In this document: positions 17,591-28,080 of the stretch, one piece after another
Layout of the letters: each line of letters starts with the position of its first letter
How positions within the stretch are numbered: the first letter of the stretch is position 1
Assembly (NCBI RefSeq): GCF_024701975.1
Contig: NZ_JANLNM010000003.1
Span: 62,001-126,000 of the forward strand
From: Variovorax sp. ZS18.2.2
GTDB taxonomy: Bacteria > Pseudomonadota > Gammaproteobacteria > Burkholderiales > Burkholderiaceae_C
DNA length: 64,000 nucleotides
Reading direction: 5' to 3'
Program-made: the position numbers and the translations under genes
Notes under the pieces: model-generated
Told to the model about the DNA's origin: nothing
The model's input: only the letters and a program-made list of their open reading frames with translations
The model's database searches: none

Positions 17591-18811
17591 ATGACGAACC
17601 CGACAACTTCCGCCAGCAGCGCTGTGGCCCACGCGCATTGGCAGCGCAACCTCGCCGTCTGCATGTTCGGCTCCTTCACCACCATCGTGGCGATGACGCT
17701 GCTGCTGCCTTTCCTGCCGCTGTACGTCGAGCAACTGGGCGTGAAGGACCATGCGGCCATCGTGCAGTGGTCCGGCGTGGCCTATGGCGCCACCTTCTTC
17801 AGCGCCGCGCTGGTGGCGCCGCTGTGGGGGCGCCTGGCCGACCGCTATGGCCGCAAGCCCATGCTGATCCGCGCGAGCCTGGGCATGGCAGTGGCGATGG
17901 CGCTCATCGGCATGGCGGGCAACGTGTGGCAACTGGTCGGCCTGCGTTTGCTCGCGGGTCTCCTGGGCGGCTACGCCTCGGGCTCGATGGTGCTGGTCGC
18001 CACGCAAACGCCGAAAGACCGCACCGGCTGGGCGCTCGGCACCATGTCCTCGGCCATCATGGCCGGCAACCTCGTGGGTCCGCTGGTCGGCGGCGCGCTG
18101 CCGCCGCTCATCGGCATCCGCGCGACCTTCTTCGCGGCGGGCGCGATGATCTTCGTGGCCTTTCTCGCCACCGCCTTCATGATTCGCGAGGAGAAGAAGG
18201 CACCCTCGGCCTCGAAGCAAGGCGACGCCCCCGACACCGGCTGGGCCGCCGTTCCCGACAAGCGCCCGCTCATCGCGATGCTCTTCACCGGCATGCTGCT
18301 GATGCTGGCCAACATGTCGATCGAGCCGATCATCACTGTCTATGTCGCCACGCTGGTCGAAGACCCGAACCGCGTGACGATGATGGCCGGCCTCGTGATG
18401 TCGGCCGCCGCGCTCGGCAGCATCCTCTCGGCCTCGCGGCTGGGCAAGCTGGCCGACCGCGTCGGGCACTGGAACGTGATCGTCGGGTGCCTGGCGGTGT
18501 CGGCGCTGCTCTTGATTCCGCAGGCCTTCGTCACCTCGGGCTGGCAGCTGGTGGTGCTGCGCTTCCTGATGGGGCTCTCGCTCGGCGGGCTGCTGCCCTG
18601 CATCGCGAGCGTGATCCGCCACAACGTGCCCGAGCGCGTGGCCGGCAACATGCTCGGGTACTCGACCTCGGCCCAGTACACGGGGCAGGTCGCCGGGCCG
18701 CTGCTCGGCGGCTTCGTGGGCGGGCACATCGGCATGCGGGCGGTGTTCCTCGGCACCTGCGTGCTCATGGCCGCAGGCGCCGGGTGGAACTGGCTGGCGA
18801 AGCGGCGGTAG
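17591..18811 (+). CDS. MFS transporter, multidrug-efflux-like (DHA1)
   Basis: 406 residues, twelve hydrophobic segments. Motif A between helices 2 and 3 reads GRLADRYGRKP, and the second half carries the matching GKLADRVGHW. The loop between the halves (REEKKAPSASKQGDAPDTG) is hydrophilic and at the usual place. This looks like an MdtG-like exporter of the inner membrane; the substrate is unknown. An ATG four codons upstream (17579) is an alternative start. It converges on a LysR gene across a shared hairpin. Confidence 0.86.
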   Translation: MTNPTTSASSAVAHAHWQRNLAVCMFGSFTTIVAMTLLLPFLPLYVEQLGVKDHAAIVQWSGVAYGATFFSAALVAPLWGRLADRYGRKPMLIRASLGMAVAMALIGMAGNVWQLVGLRLLAGLLGGYASGSMVLVATQTPKDRTGWALGTMSSAIMAGNLVGPLVGGALPPLIGIRATFFAAGAMIFVAFLATAFMIREEKKAPSASKQGDAPDTGWAAVPDKRPLIAMLFTGMLLMLANMSIEPIITVYVATLVEDPNRVTMMAGLVMSAAALGSILSASRLGKLADRVGHWNVIVGCLAVSALLLIPQAFVTSGWQLVVLRFLMGLSLGGLLPCIASVIRHNVPERVAGNMLGYSTSAQYTGQVAGPLLGGFVGGHIGMRAVFLGTCVLMAAGAGWNWLAKRR

Positions 18812-18834
18812 CACGAGCTTTGCTCAGCTCGTGC
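18811..18834. terminator. Hairpin spanning convergent stop codons
   Basis: A perfect 8-bp stem GCACGAGC/GCTCGTGC (18811-18818 and 18827-18834) with an 8-nt loop covers the 12-nt gap between the MFS stop and the LysR stop and runs into the last LysR codons. There is no U tract, so it may instead protect 3' ends or act as a weak bidirectional terminator. Confidence 0.5.
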
Positions 18835-19774
18835 CTGGCTGCACGTGCCGCCGCACCGCCTCCAGCAGCAGCGTGGCGAGCCGGCCGACCGGCGCCTCGG
18901 CATTGGCCTGCGCGCGGTAGAGCGCCATCGACATCTGCGGCAGCGCCGGCAGGCCGACCACCGTGCGGTCGATCGCGCGCACATGCGAGGGCAGCCCGAA
19001 AGGCGTGCGCACCGTGAGGCCGAGGCCCGCCGAGCTCGCGGCCCACAAGGCCGCCAGGCTGGCGCTGGTGAACGCATGGCGCCACGGCACGCCGGCGCGG
19101 TCGAGCGTCTGGGTGACGATGTCGCGCAGCGGGCACGGCGCATCGAGCAGCACCAGCGGCAGCGGCTCCTTCGACTTGCGCGCGCCGCGACCTCCGCCTT
19201 CGCGGCGCTCGCGTTCCTTCCACCAGGCCGCATCGAGCACGTCGCCGGACGCGGGGCCGATCCATTGCAGCGGCAGGCGCGCCACGCGCTCGGCATGCAG
19301 CGACGGCGGGTGGTCGCCCGCATCCCACGCCAGCGCGAGGTCGAGCTTTCCGAGTTCGAGACGCTCGCGCAACTCGGCGCTGCGCGCTACGCAGGCCTCG
19401 ATGCGCACCTTGGGATGCGCACGCGCAAAGCGGCCGAGCACCGCGGGCAGCAGCGTCTCGCCGAAGTCTTCCTGCAGGCCCAGGCGCACCCAGCCCTCCA
19501 GGTCGGCGCCGCGCATGGCGGCGCTCGCCTCTTCGTTGAGTTCGAGCATGCGGTGGGCGTAGGCCAGCAGGGTTTCGCCGGCGTCGGTGAGTTCCAGCCC
19601 GCGGCCGGCCTTGCGGAACAGCACGGTACCGGCTTGCGCCTCCAGCTTCTTCAATTGCGCACTCACCGCGGAGGTCGAGCGGCCCAGCCGGTCGGCCGCG
19701 CGGGCATAGCTGCCGAGCGCGATGCCGGTGGAAAAGCTGCGCAGCACATCGAGATCGAACATCACCTGGGACAT
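18824..19774 (-). CDS. LysR-family transcriptional regulator
   Basis: 316 residues. The N-terminal helix-turn-helix is LRSFSTGIALGSYARAADRL followed by GRSTSAVSAQLKKLEAQAGT, and the effector lobe starts near 90 (WVRLGLQEDFGETLLPAVL). It is divergent from the MFS gene at 19872 across a 97-bp AT-rich gap with three TTTTCTG repeats, so that transporter is the likely target. The last bases carry the convergent hairpin. Confidence 0.92.
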   Translation of the reverse strand: MSQVMFDLDVLRSFSTGIALGSYARAADRLGRSTSAVSAQLKKLEAQAGTVLFRKAGRGLELTDAGETLLAYAHRMLELNEEASAAMRGADLEGWVRLGLQEDFGETLLPAVLGRFARAHPKVRIEACVARSAELRERLELGKLDLALAWDAGDHPPSLHAERVARLPLQWIGPASGDVLDAAWWKERERREGGGRGARKSKEPLPLVLLDAPCPLRDIVTQTLDRAGVPWRHAFTSASLAALWAASSAGLGLTVRTPFGLPSHVRAIDRTVVGLPALPQMSMALYRAQANAEAPVGRLATLLLEAVRRHVQPGTS

Positions 19775-19784
19775 GGGTTCATCC

Positions 19785-19833
19785 TTTTCTGATCATCCTG
19801 TTTTTCTGGACGATTTACTCATTATTTTCTGAT
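19785..19833. promoter_or_regulatory. AT-rich divergent promoter region with TTTTCTGAT direct repeats
   Basis: TTTTCTGAT occurs exactly at 19785-19793 and 19825-19833, 40 bp apart, with a near copy TTTTCTGGA at 19802-19810. All lie in the LysR-MFS gap, on the same face for the two exact copies if helical repeat is about 10 bp. They are candidate regulator half-sites. Confidence 0.45.
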
Positions 19834-19871
19834 TTTCAAAACCTTGGCGACGGCAGAAACTTCGCCACAAC

Positions 19872-22276
<2,405 letters not shown>

Positions 22277-22439
22277 TCAGTCGATGCTGCGGGCCGAGTT
22301 CAAGTGCGGCCCTCCATTGCCGAAACTCATTGCAACGAGAAACGATGACCTCGTGCCGGTGGAAATGAGTTTTTCTGCCCAGGCTCGCGGCTGCATGTCG
22401 ACAACGCTACGCTTCGATCTCCCGATGTAAAGGACACCC

Positions 22440-23420
22440 ATGACTCCCACCATGCGCGCCGTCGTGCTCGACGCCCCGGGGCCGCCCGAGGCCCTGAAGA
22501 TTCGCGTTCTGCCTATCCCCGTGCCCCGGCCCGGGGAGGTGCTGATCAAGGTCCGCGCCTTCGGGCTCAACCGCTCGGAGCTGCACACCCGCATCGACCT
22601 GGCCGAAGGCGTGACCTTTCCGCGCGTGCTGGGCATCGAGGCGTGCGGCGAAGTCGCCGCGTGCCCGGGCAACGAGTTCGCGGTCGGGCAGCAGGTCGTC
22701 GCGATGATGGGGAACATGGGCCGCACCTACGACGGCGGCTACGCCGAATACACCTGCGTGCCCGCGTCGAACGTGATCGCATTCAAGAGTGCGTTGCCAT
22801 GGAATGTTCTGGGCGCGGTGCCCGAGATGCTGCAGACCGCGTATGGGTCGCTCGTGTCGGCGCTCGATGCAGAGGCGGGCCAATCGATCCTGATACGCGG
22901 CGGAACGTCGTCGGTCGGGCTGGCCACGGCGAGCCTTGCAAAGCAACGCGGCCTGACGGTTCTCGCGACCACGCGAAGCGCCGCCAAGCAATCGGCGCTG
23001 GTCGCGGCCGGTGTCGATCACGTGCTGATCGATGACGGCGCCGTGGCGCCGCAGGTCCGCAGGCTTTTTCCGGAAGGCGTCGATCTCGCGCTCGAGCTGG
23101 TCGGAACGCCCACGCTGCCCGACACCCTGCGCGCATTGCGCCGGCGTGGTGTCGCGTGCTTCACGGGCATGTTGTCGAACGAGTGGACCGTCAAGGACTT
23201 CTATCCGATCGGCTATCTGCCGGATACGGTGAGGCTGTGCGCTTATTCAGGCGAGGCGGCCGACCTGCCGTCATCCGTCCTGCAGAGTTATCTCGATGAC
23301 GTGGCATCGGGCAAGCTCTCCGTTCCCATCGACAAGACCTATGCGTTCGACGACATCGCCGAAGCGCACAGGGCGATGGAGCAGAACGAGGCGAAGGGCA
23401 AGCTGGTCGTTGTGATCTAG
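22440..23420 (+). CDS. MDR-superfamily oxidoreductase, quinone-oxidoreductase-like (zinc-free)
   Basis: 326 residues. The N-terminal GroES-like domain has FGLNRSELHTRIDLAEGVTF but none of the Cys/His zinc ligands of alcohol dehydrogenases, and the Rossmann domain has IRGGTSSVGLATASLAKQRG, an NADPH-type loop. This is the QOR/enoyl reductase branch, acting on quinones or enones in the cytoplasm. It stands alone between the deaminase and the low-GC patch, so context gives no substrate. The ATG at 22440 is the first usable one. Confidence 0.88.
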   Translation: MTPTMRAVVLDAPGPPEALKIRVLPIPVPRPGEVLIKVRAFGLNRSELHTRIDLAEGVTFPRVLGIEACGEVAACPGNEFAVGQQVVAMMGNMGRTYDGGYAEYTCVPASNVIAFKSALPWNVLGAVPEMLQTAYGSLVSALDAEAGQSILIRGGTSSVGLATASLAKQRGLTVLATTRSAAKQSALVAAGVDHVLIDDGAVAPQVRRLFPEGVDLALELVGTPTLPDTLRALRRRGVACFTGMLSNEWTVKDFYPIGYLPDTVRLCAYSGEAADLPSSVLQSYLDDVASGKLSVPIDKTYAFDDIAEAHRAMEQNEAKGKLVVVI

Positions 23421-23484
23421 CCAAGAGTCGCGCTGCCCCGGACGTGAAAAAGCCAGCAATTCAAAGAACTGTTGGCCTCGGCGA

Positions 23485-23886
23485 TCAGCTTCGCCAATGC
23501 GTGTGTGACTGGCTGTGGGCGTCCTTGAGAATTCCGCCGAAATGGCAGCATTCCCCTTGGGCATCTGTAGAGCAAACAAAGCCAGCCGCGTTTCTGATGA
23601 TTTCGTCCTGCGTGGCGTTCACCCAAGTGACTGCCCAAGGGATTCGAACCATCACATTGACGTTTGCCTGGGTAGCTCCGATAGCGCCGATCGCAACCTG
23701 GAGAGGGTTCGCTTGAGCGGGCGAGAGAAACATCACGGTGTTCGCTGCCCCGTGGTTCAAGACCATCGTGCGAGCCGCCCAAGTCACGCCGGCCTGATGC
23801 AGAACCGCCGCACGCGAATCATCGGTGCCACCCGGTCCGAGAAGACGAATGTGTTTGATCCGGAAGGCCTCAGTGCAATTGAACAT
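23485..23886 (-). CDS. Hypothetical protein in a low-GC patch
   Basis: 133 residues from the ATG at 23886 (MFNCTEAFRIKHIRLLG). I do not recognise it. The body VTWAARTMVLNHGAANTVMFLS with NPLQVAIGAIGATQANVNVMV reads as alternating strands and short helices, a soluble globular protein with several cysteines near the end (FVCSTDAQGECCHFGG). Codon third positions are far less GC-biased than in the neighbours, and the local base composition is near 50-57% G+C, which suggests transfer from elsewhere. The frame stays open up to 24033, so the start is not certain. Confidence 0.45.
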   Translation of the reverse strand: MFNCTEAFRIKHIRLLGPGGTDDSRAAVLHQAGVTWAARTMVLNHGAANTVMFLSPAQANPLQVAIGAIGATQANVNVMVRIPWAVTWVNATQDEIIRNAAGFVCSTDAQGECCHFGGILKDAHSQSHTHWRS

Positions 23887-24095
23887 GGGACGCGCTCCAA
23901 AGATAGGGGCCACATTGTCATGGTCTCGACCTCGTCTGTCGATGGACTGCAAAAGTCTGCCCGTGGCGGGCTTCGAAGGTCCTCCTGATGCGGCTGGCTG
24001 CCAGCCATGAACCTTGCAGTGCTGCGCGTTCACCGGGGACAGCCGATCTCGGCCATGTCATCAGCGAGCGACGCCAAGGCGTGAATCGCGGCGGC

Positions 24096-24683
24096 CTACC
24101 AGATCTTTCGACGGCCGAGGCGTCGGCGCTTCCAGTCGATGTTCATGACGAGAATGCGGCTGTTGCAGCTGCCGTCCCATTGGACTGCCAGCCCGGCACG
24201 AGCAAGCTCGGCAACCACTGCCTCGCCAATTCGCGGCCCGTCGGACTCTTCCTTCTCAGGATCGATGGGGCCGAATGCAAGGAACAGCGCGCCGTCGCGG
24301 ACCACACGATCGAGGTCTTGCCCGTGATAGAAGCAATAGCCAACGATGCTGCTCTTCGCCTCACTCTCGGCATAAGCGGCCTGCACGTCTTCATACCCGT
24401 CGCTCTGTGTGTGGCCCGCGTTCTGGAGCGCGATGATTCCGAGTTGTTCGAGCGCTGAGAACACCTGATCGAGCTTGTCGCAGTCGGTGATCGTCGGCCA
24501 GACGGCCTGCTCTTTTTCCAGCACGGTGAACGCCTCGTCGATCGCGGATTCGACCTCGGCGTCGTCCAGCTCGCCGGGCTCGTACAGCTCTTCGCAAACG
24601 ATCTCGACGATGCGAGCGCGCTTCTCGAATCCACCGCGGACCAGTTGGTGGATCTCGTCCAGGACTTCAGCATTCAGCGGCAT
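24096..24683 (-). CDS. DUF6891-like protein of unknown function
   Basis: 195 residues. The order of motifs, IALQNAGHTQSDGYEDV, then GYCFYHGQDLDRVVRDG, then LFLAFGPIDP, and at the end GLAVQWDGSCNSRILVMNIDW, resembles what I remember of the DUF6891 family, which occurs near immunity and Smi1-like genes. The acidic N-terminal helices (DDAEVESAIDEAFTVLEKEQ) are extra. No function is known. Its start overlaps the grpB stop by 10 bp, so the two are co-translated. Confidence 0.6.
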   Translation of the reverse strand: MPLNAEVLDEIHQLVRGGFEKRARIVEIVCEELYEPGELDDAEVESAIDEAFTVLEKEQAVWPTITDCDKLDQVFSALEQLGIIALQNAGHTQSDGYEDVQAAYAESEAKSSIVGYCFYHGQDLDRVVRDGALFLAFGPIDPEKEESDGPRIGEAVVAELARAGLAVQWDGSCNSRILVMNIDWKRRRLGRRKIW

Positions 24684-25237
24684 GGTGTTCCTCGTTGTTG
24701 ATCATTCAGTTCGATCTGCACGTGTATCTCCTGGATCACCGCCGCTTTCTCCCGGTTGTAGACCTCCGGGTTGACGGGATCGATCGCGTGGGCGCGGTCC
24801 TTGGCCTCTTCGTACTTCCTCTGCAGGTCGGGACGCCGGTCGAGGATGTCCATGAAGGCCAGCGAATCCTTGTGCACCGGGTCGCCCCGATGGCAGATGT
24901 GGATGTTGACGTTGAACCTGCGCCCCTCGTGCTCGATGCTCCCGCAGACATACGGCTTCTCATCTTTATCGACCCATACGGCACGCCGATGAAACCCGAG
25001 CGTCTCGAACGCCTGTTGCGCGGCGCGGAGATTCTCTGTGTGCGTGATGGCGGCAACATCCACCATCGGCTTGCCCCGCAAGCCGCGGATGGCGGTGCTC
25101 CCGATGTGGACGAGTTCCACGCCCTCGAGGCGCTCGTGAACGTGGCGTTGCACCTGCGCGAACACATCAGCGTATGCGGGGTCGTAGGGCAGGATGTTGC
25201 GGTGGTCCGGGCTCTCGTCGAACGCATCGATCTTCAT
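24674..25237 (-). CDS. GrpB-family protein (UPF0157, nucleotidyltransferase-like)
   Basis: 187 residues. The family signature HIGSTAIRGLRGKPMVDV, a degenerate nucleotidyltransferase active-site loop, is followed by NVNIHICHRGDPVHKDSLAF and by DILDRRPDLQRKYEEAKDRA. GrpB proteins are uncharacterised, and some carry a dephospho-CoA kinase domain that is not present here. The ATG at 25237 has GGAGAA nine bases upstream; the longer open frame is not used. It heads a two-gene unit with the DUF6891-like gene. Confidence 0.85.
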   Translation of the reverse strand: MKIDAFDESPDHRNILPYDPAYADVFAQVQRHVHERLEGVELVHIGSTAIRGLRGKPMVDVAAITHTENLRAAQQAFETLGFHRRAVWVDKDEKPYVCGSIEHEGRRFNVNIHICHRGDPVHKDSLAFMDILDRRPDLQRKYEEAKDRAHAIDPVNPEVYNREKAAVIQEIHVQIELNDQQRGTPCR

Positions 25238-25557
25238 GGCTTCTCCATGTGGACTGTTCATTGCGGATGGCCGCGCCGGGTCGAATGGTAGTTCGCTATC
25301 TGGATGCGTGGCGCTGGTAGCCGTTGCCATCGCGATAGCGCTGTGGCTGCGTGCACCGCCTCGCCAGCGGTTGATCCGGGGGTTCGTCGACAGCGCGGAA
25401 ATCGTGGTCGCAGGCATACGCGCCAGCAAGCTGTAGACACCAAAGTTTGCGTGACCTATGGCACTGGTGAACATGGGTGCTCCCGCGCCATAGTTCGGCG
25501 CGCCCTGAGGTGAATCCAAACCTCCGGGCTTCTTTTTTAGAACAAAGAGGGAAGCTC
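25238..25557. other. Intergenic region of 320 bp between grpB and the lipoprotein gene
   Basis: This gap should carry the divergent promoters of grpB and the lipoprotein gene. Short open frames exist on both strands (for example one reading RLIRGFVDSAEIVVAGIRAS on the plus strand), but none has a ribosome site, a known motif or coding-like codon use. GAGGGAAG just before 25558 is the ribosome site of the lipoprotein gene. I see no RNA or repeat. Confidence 0.5.
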
Positions 25558-26385
25558 ATGAACACACGATTTTTATTGGCGGCCGTGGCTGCTGCGACGC
25601 TGGCTGCCTGTGGTGGAGGCGGCGATAGCAGCCCAAGCCCATTTCAGATCGTTCCGCTCGTACCGATAGGCCCACCAGCCCCGGCGCCCGCTCCGGCACC
25701 TTCGCCGGCACCGGCCCCCAACCCCGACAACACATCCTCCGCGGCCTGCTTCAACGAAGCCGACCTGCACGAGGGCACCACATCGGTGGTGGAACTGGAC
25801 ATCACCTCCAAGGGCCAGACCTTCAAGCAGCGCGTGACCACGGTCACCCGCACCCGCGAGTCCTTCGCGGACGCGAACCCGGTGCGGCTGCTGCGCACCA
25901 GCTTCAACTACTTCAACAACTCGGAAGCGACGGACAGGCAGTACATCGACTTCGTGGACGGAAAGATCCTGCGATATGGCTCCCGCAACGGCGGCGAAGG
26001 CGCTGACCCTGCGCTCGGCACCAACACCAACGTGCCGACGTTCGCGATGCCCGTCATGTCGCCGGGCCAGACGCTGGAGCTGAACTACGTGGTCAAGTCC
26101 GTGAGCGGCGCGAACGGCGAGATCAGGAACGAGCAACCCATCTCGGGAACGGACACCTACGTCGGGCGCGAGACCCTCGTGACGCCCATGGGCTCCTTCG
26201 GAGCCTGCAAGTTCTCGGGCATCACCCGCGTGCGGCAAGTGGACGGATCGGACCTCATCCAGAACCAGGACAACTGGATCGCCGCCGACGGCCCCTACCG
26301 CGGCCAGATGCTCAAGCTGGTGACGCGCATCGGCGAGGACGTCGGCACGATCGTCGCCACGCAGATCACCTACACGCCGAAGTAA
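25558..26385 (+). CDS. Predicted outer-membrane or periplasmic lipoprotein, unknown function
   Basis: 275 residues. A lipoprotein signal MNTRFLLAAVAAATLAACGG has the lipobox LAAC with Cys18 as the lipid site. It is followed by a Gly tract and a Pro-Ala linker (about 40-60), then a globular beta-rich domain with EGTTSVVELDITSKGQTF, NNSEATDRQYIDFVDGK and TYVGRETLVTPMGSFGACKF. The last part resembles proteins that report a surface-exposed beta sandwich, but I do not recognise the family. The start has a clear GAGGGAAG site. It converges on the next gene with a hairpin between. Confidence 0.75.
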   Translation: MNTRFLLAAVAAATLAACGGGGDSSPSPFQIVPLVPIGPPAPAPAPAPSPAPAPNPDNTSSAACFNEADLHEGTTSVVELDITSKGQTFKQRVTTVTRTRESFADANPVRLLRTSFNYFNNSEATDRQYIDFVDGKILRYGSRNGGEGADPALGTNTNVPTFAMPVMSPGQTLELNYVVKSVSGANGEIRNEQPISGTDTYVGRETLVTPMGSFGACKFSGITRVRQVDGSDLIQNQDNWIAADGPYRGQMLKLVTRIGEDVGTIVATQITYTPK

Positions 26386-26399
26386 GGCAAGGCGCCACC

Positions 26400-26424
26400 G
26401 TCTGCCCCCGGCTCAGGGGCAGAC
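26400..26424. terminator. Perfect 9-bp hairpin between convergent genes
   Basis: GTCTGCCCC (26400-26408) pairs with GGGGCAGAC (26416-26424) over a 7-nt loop. It lies 15 nt past the lipoprotein stop and includes the stop and last codons of the minus-strand gene. No U tract is present, so termination is likely but not certain. Confidence 0.55.
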
Positions 26425-26787
26425 GAGTTCCGTCTTCGACACCGCGCACAACCTGGCCACTTCGGCCTTCGACAGGAACTCCGTCGCGAGGCTGTTGAGC
26501 ATCAGCACGGCCGGATAGAGGCGCGCGTCCTGCGGGTTCGCGCGCCAGGCCTTCTTCAGCAACTGCTGGCCCGCCTTGTTGCAGTTCTTGCGCTGCATGC
26601 GGTTGATTTCCTTGTCGCGCGCAGAGCCGTCGCCGTTGAACTCGCCCGCGAAGTGAAAGCACATCTCGGTGTCGGAGACGGCCTTCTGAAGCGGCTGCTC
26701 CTCCTTCGAGAACTTCGCGGGTCCGGCAGCGAACGACAGCGAGGCCGACAGCAGTGCGGTGCCTGCGGCGAGGAACATCAGCTTCAT
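26413..26787 (-). CDS. Small exported protein, unknown function
   Basis: 124 residues. A Sec signal MKLMFLAAGTALLSASLSFA is cut probably at SFA-AGP. The mature part is charged and helical: DTEMCFHFAGEFNGDGSARD, EINRMQRKNCNKAGQQLLKK and a C-terminal cysteine in ELVCP, so with CAVSK there may be disulfides between Cys residues. I recall similar small periplasmic proteins in Comamonadaceae but no function. AAGGAAGGA lies before the ATG. It follows the terminator of the BMP lipoprotein gene and so has its own promoter or depends on read-through. Confidence 0.7.
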   Translation of the reverse strand: MKLMFLAAGTALLSASLSFAAGPAKFSKEEQPLQKAVSDTEMCFHFAGEFNGDGSARDKEINRMQRKNCNKAGQQLLKKAWRANPQDARLYPAVLMLNSLATEFLSKAEVARLCAVSKTELVCP

Positions 26788-26810
26788 GGTGCGAATCCTT
26801 CCTTGAATGA

Positions 26811-26835
26811 AAAAGGGCCGCCCTGGGCGACCCTC
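26811..26835 (-). terminator. Rho-independent terminator after the BMP lipoprotein gene
   Basis: On the minus strand AGGGTCGCCC pairs with GGGCGGCCCT (one G-U) over a 2- to 4-nt loop, followed by TTTTTC. It closes the nucleoside importer operon. Confidence 0.75.
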
Positions 26836-26857
26836 TCTGCATGCATCGCCGAAGCGA

Positions 26858-28030
26858 TTACTTCTTGTCGCCGCCCGGCACCTTGCCTTCCACGCCCTTG
26901 ACGTAGAAGTTGATGCCCGTCAGGAACTTGTCGTCGGCCGCTGCATCCTTGGCGACCACTTCCTTGCCATCCTGGCCAAGGATCGGACCCTTCCAGATCA
27001 CGAAGCTGCCGTCCTTCAGGCCCTTCTTCACTTCCTCGACCTTGGCCTTGGTTTCGGCGGGCACGTCTTCGGCGATCGAGACGAGGTCGATGGCGCCCTC
27101 CTTCACACCCCACCAGGCCTGGCCGGTCGCCCACTTGCCGTCGAGCGCGTCCTGCGTGGCCTTGATGTAGTACGGCGCCCAGTTGATGGTGGCCGAGCCC
27201 AGGTGGGCCTTGGGGCCGTAGGCGGTCATGTCCGAATCCCAGCCGAAGGCGCGCTTGCCTTTTTCCTGTGCGGTCTTGAGCACGGCGGGCGAGTCGGTGT
27301 TCTGGAACAGCACGTCGGCACCGCCGTTGATGAGCGCGGTGGCCGCTTCGGTTTCCTTGGGCGGGCTGAACCATTCGTTGACCCACACGACCTTGGTGGT
27401 GATCTTCGGGTTGACCGACTGCGCACCCAGCGTGAAGCTGTTGATGTTGCGCAGCACTTCGGGAATCGGCACCGAGCCGACGACGCCGAGCGTGTTGCTC
27501 TTGGTCATGGCGCCGGCAATGATGCCGGCCATGTACGCGCCTTCGTAGGTGCGGCTGTCGTAGGTGCGCATGTTGTCGGCGGTCTTGTAGCCGGTGGCAT
27601 GCTCGAACTTCACATCCTTGCTGTCGGTGGCGACCTTGAGCATGGGCTCCATGTAGCCGAAGGTGGTGCCGAAGATCAGCTTGTTGCCCTGGCCGACCAT
27701 GTCGCGGAACACGCGCTCGGCGTCGGCGCCTTCGGGCACGCTCTCGACGAAGGTGGTCTTGATCTTGTCGCCGAATTCCTTCTCGAGGGCCTTGCGGCCG
27801 TTGTCGTGCGCGAAGGTCCAGCCGCCGTCGCCCACCGGGCCGATGTATGCGAATGCGATGTTGAGCGGCGCGGCCGGGGCCGGCGCGGCTGCAGCGGGTG
27901 CCGGGGCAGGCGCGGGGGCCGCGGCCGGTGCTGCCGCTTCTTCTTTCTTGCCGCAGCCGATCAGGGCCGCCGAAGCGACCGCCGTGAGGGCGGCCAGCTT
28001 GAGCAGGGAGCGCTTGTTCAGATCATTCAT
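26858..28030 (-). CDS. BMP-family nucleoside-binding lipoprotein of an ABC importer
   Basis: 390 residues. The lipobox LIGC (Cys26) follows the signal MNDLNKRSLLKLAALTAVAS, and a 25-residue Ala/Pro linker leads into the Bmp/PnrA domain (IAFAYIGPVGDGGWTFAHD, FGTTFGYMEPM, SATINWAPYYIKATQDAL). PnrA-type proteins bind purine nucleosides. It is the last gene of an operon with two permeases and a double ATPase, and its place with xdh, the NCS2 permease and deaminases supports a nucleoside or purine ligand. GAGGA lies before the ATG. It is a paralogue of the orphan gene at 11622. Confidence 0.93.
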   Translation of the reverse strand: MNDLNKRSLLKLAALTAVASAALIGCGKKEEAAAPAAAPAPAPAPAAAAPAPAAPLNIAFAYIGPVGDGGWTFAHDNGRKALEKEFGDKIKTTFVESVPEGADAERVFRDMVGQGNKLIFGTTFGYMEPMLKVATDSKDVKFEHATGYKTADNMRTYDSRTYEGAYMAGIIAGAMTKSNTLGVVGSVPIPEVLRNINSFTLGAQSVNPKITTKVVWVNEWFSPPKETEAATALINGGADVLFQNTDSPAVLKTAQEKGKRAFGWDSDMTAYGPKAHLGSATINWAPYYIKATQDALDGKWATGQAWWGVKEGAIDLVSIAEDVPAETKAKVEEVKKGLKDGSFVIWKGPILGQDGKEVVAKDAAADDKFLTGINFYVKGVEGKVPGGDKK

Positions 28031-28080
28031 TGTCGGAAATCCTCAAAAAGGATGGGTTGGCGGGAAAACGAAAAACGCGA

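Noticed and set aside
25296..25565. Possible small gene or gene remnant upstream of the lipoprotein gene
   Set aside because: Frames on both strands are open by chance, with no ribosome site, known motif or biased codon use.
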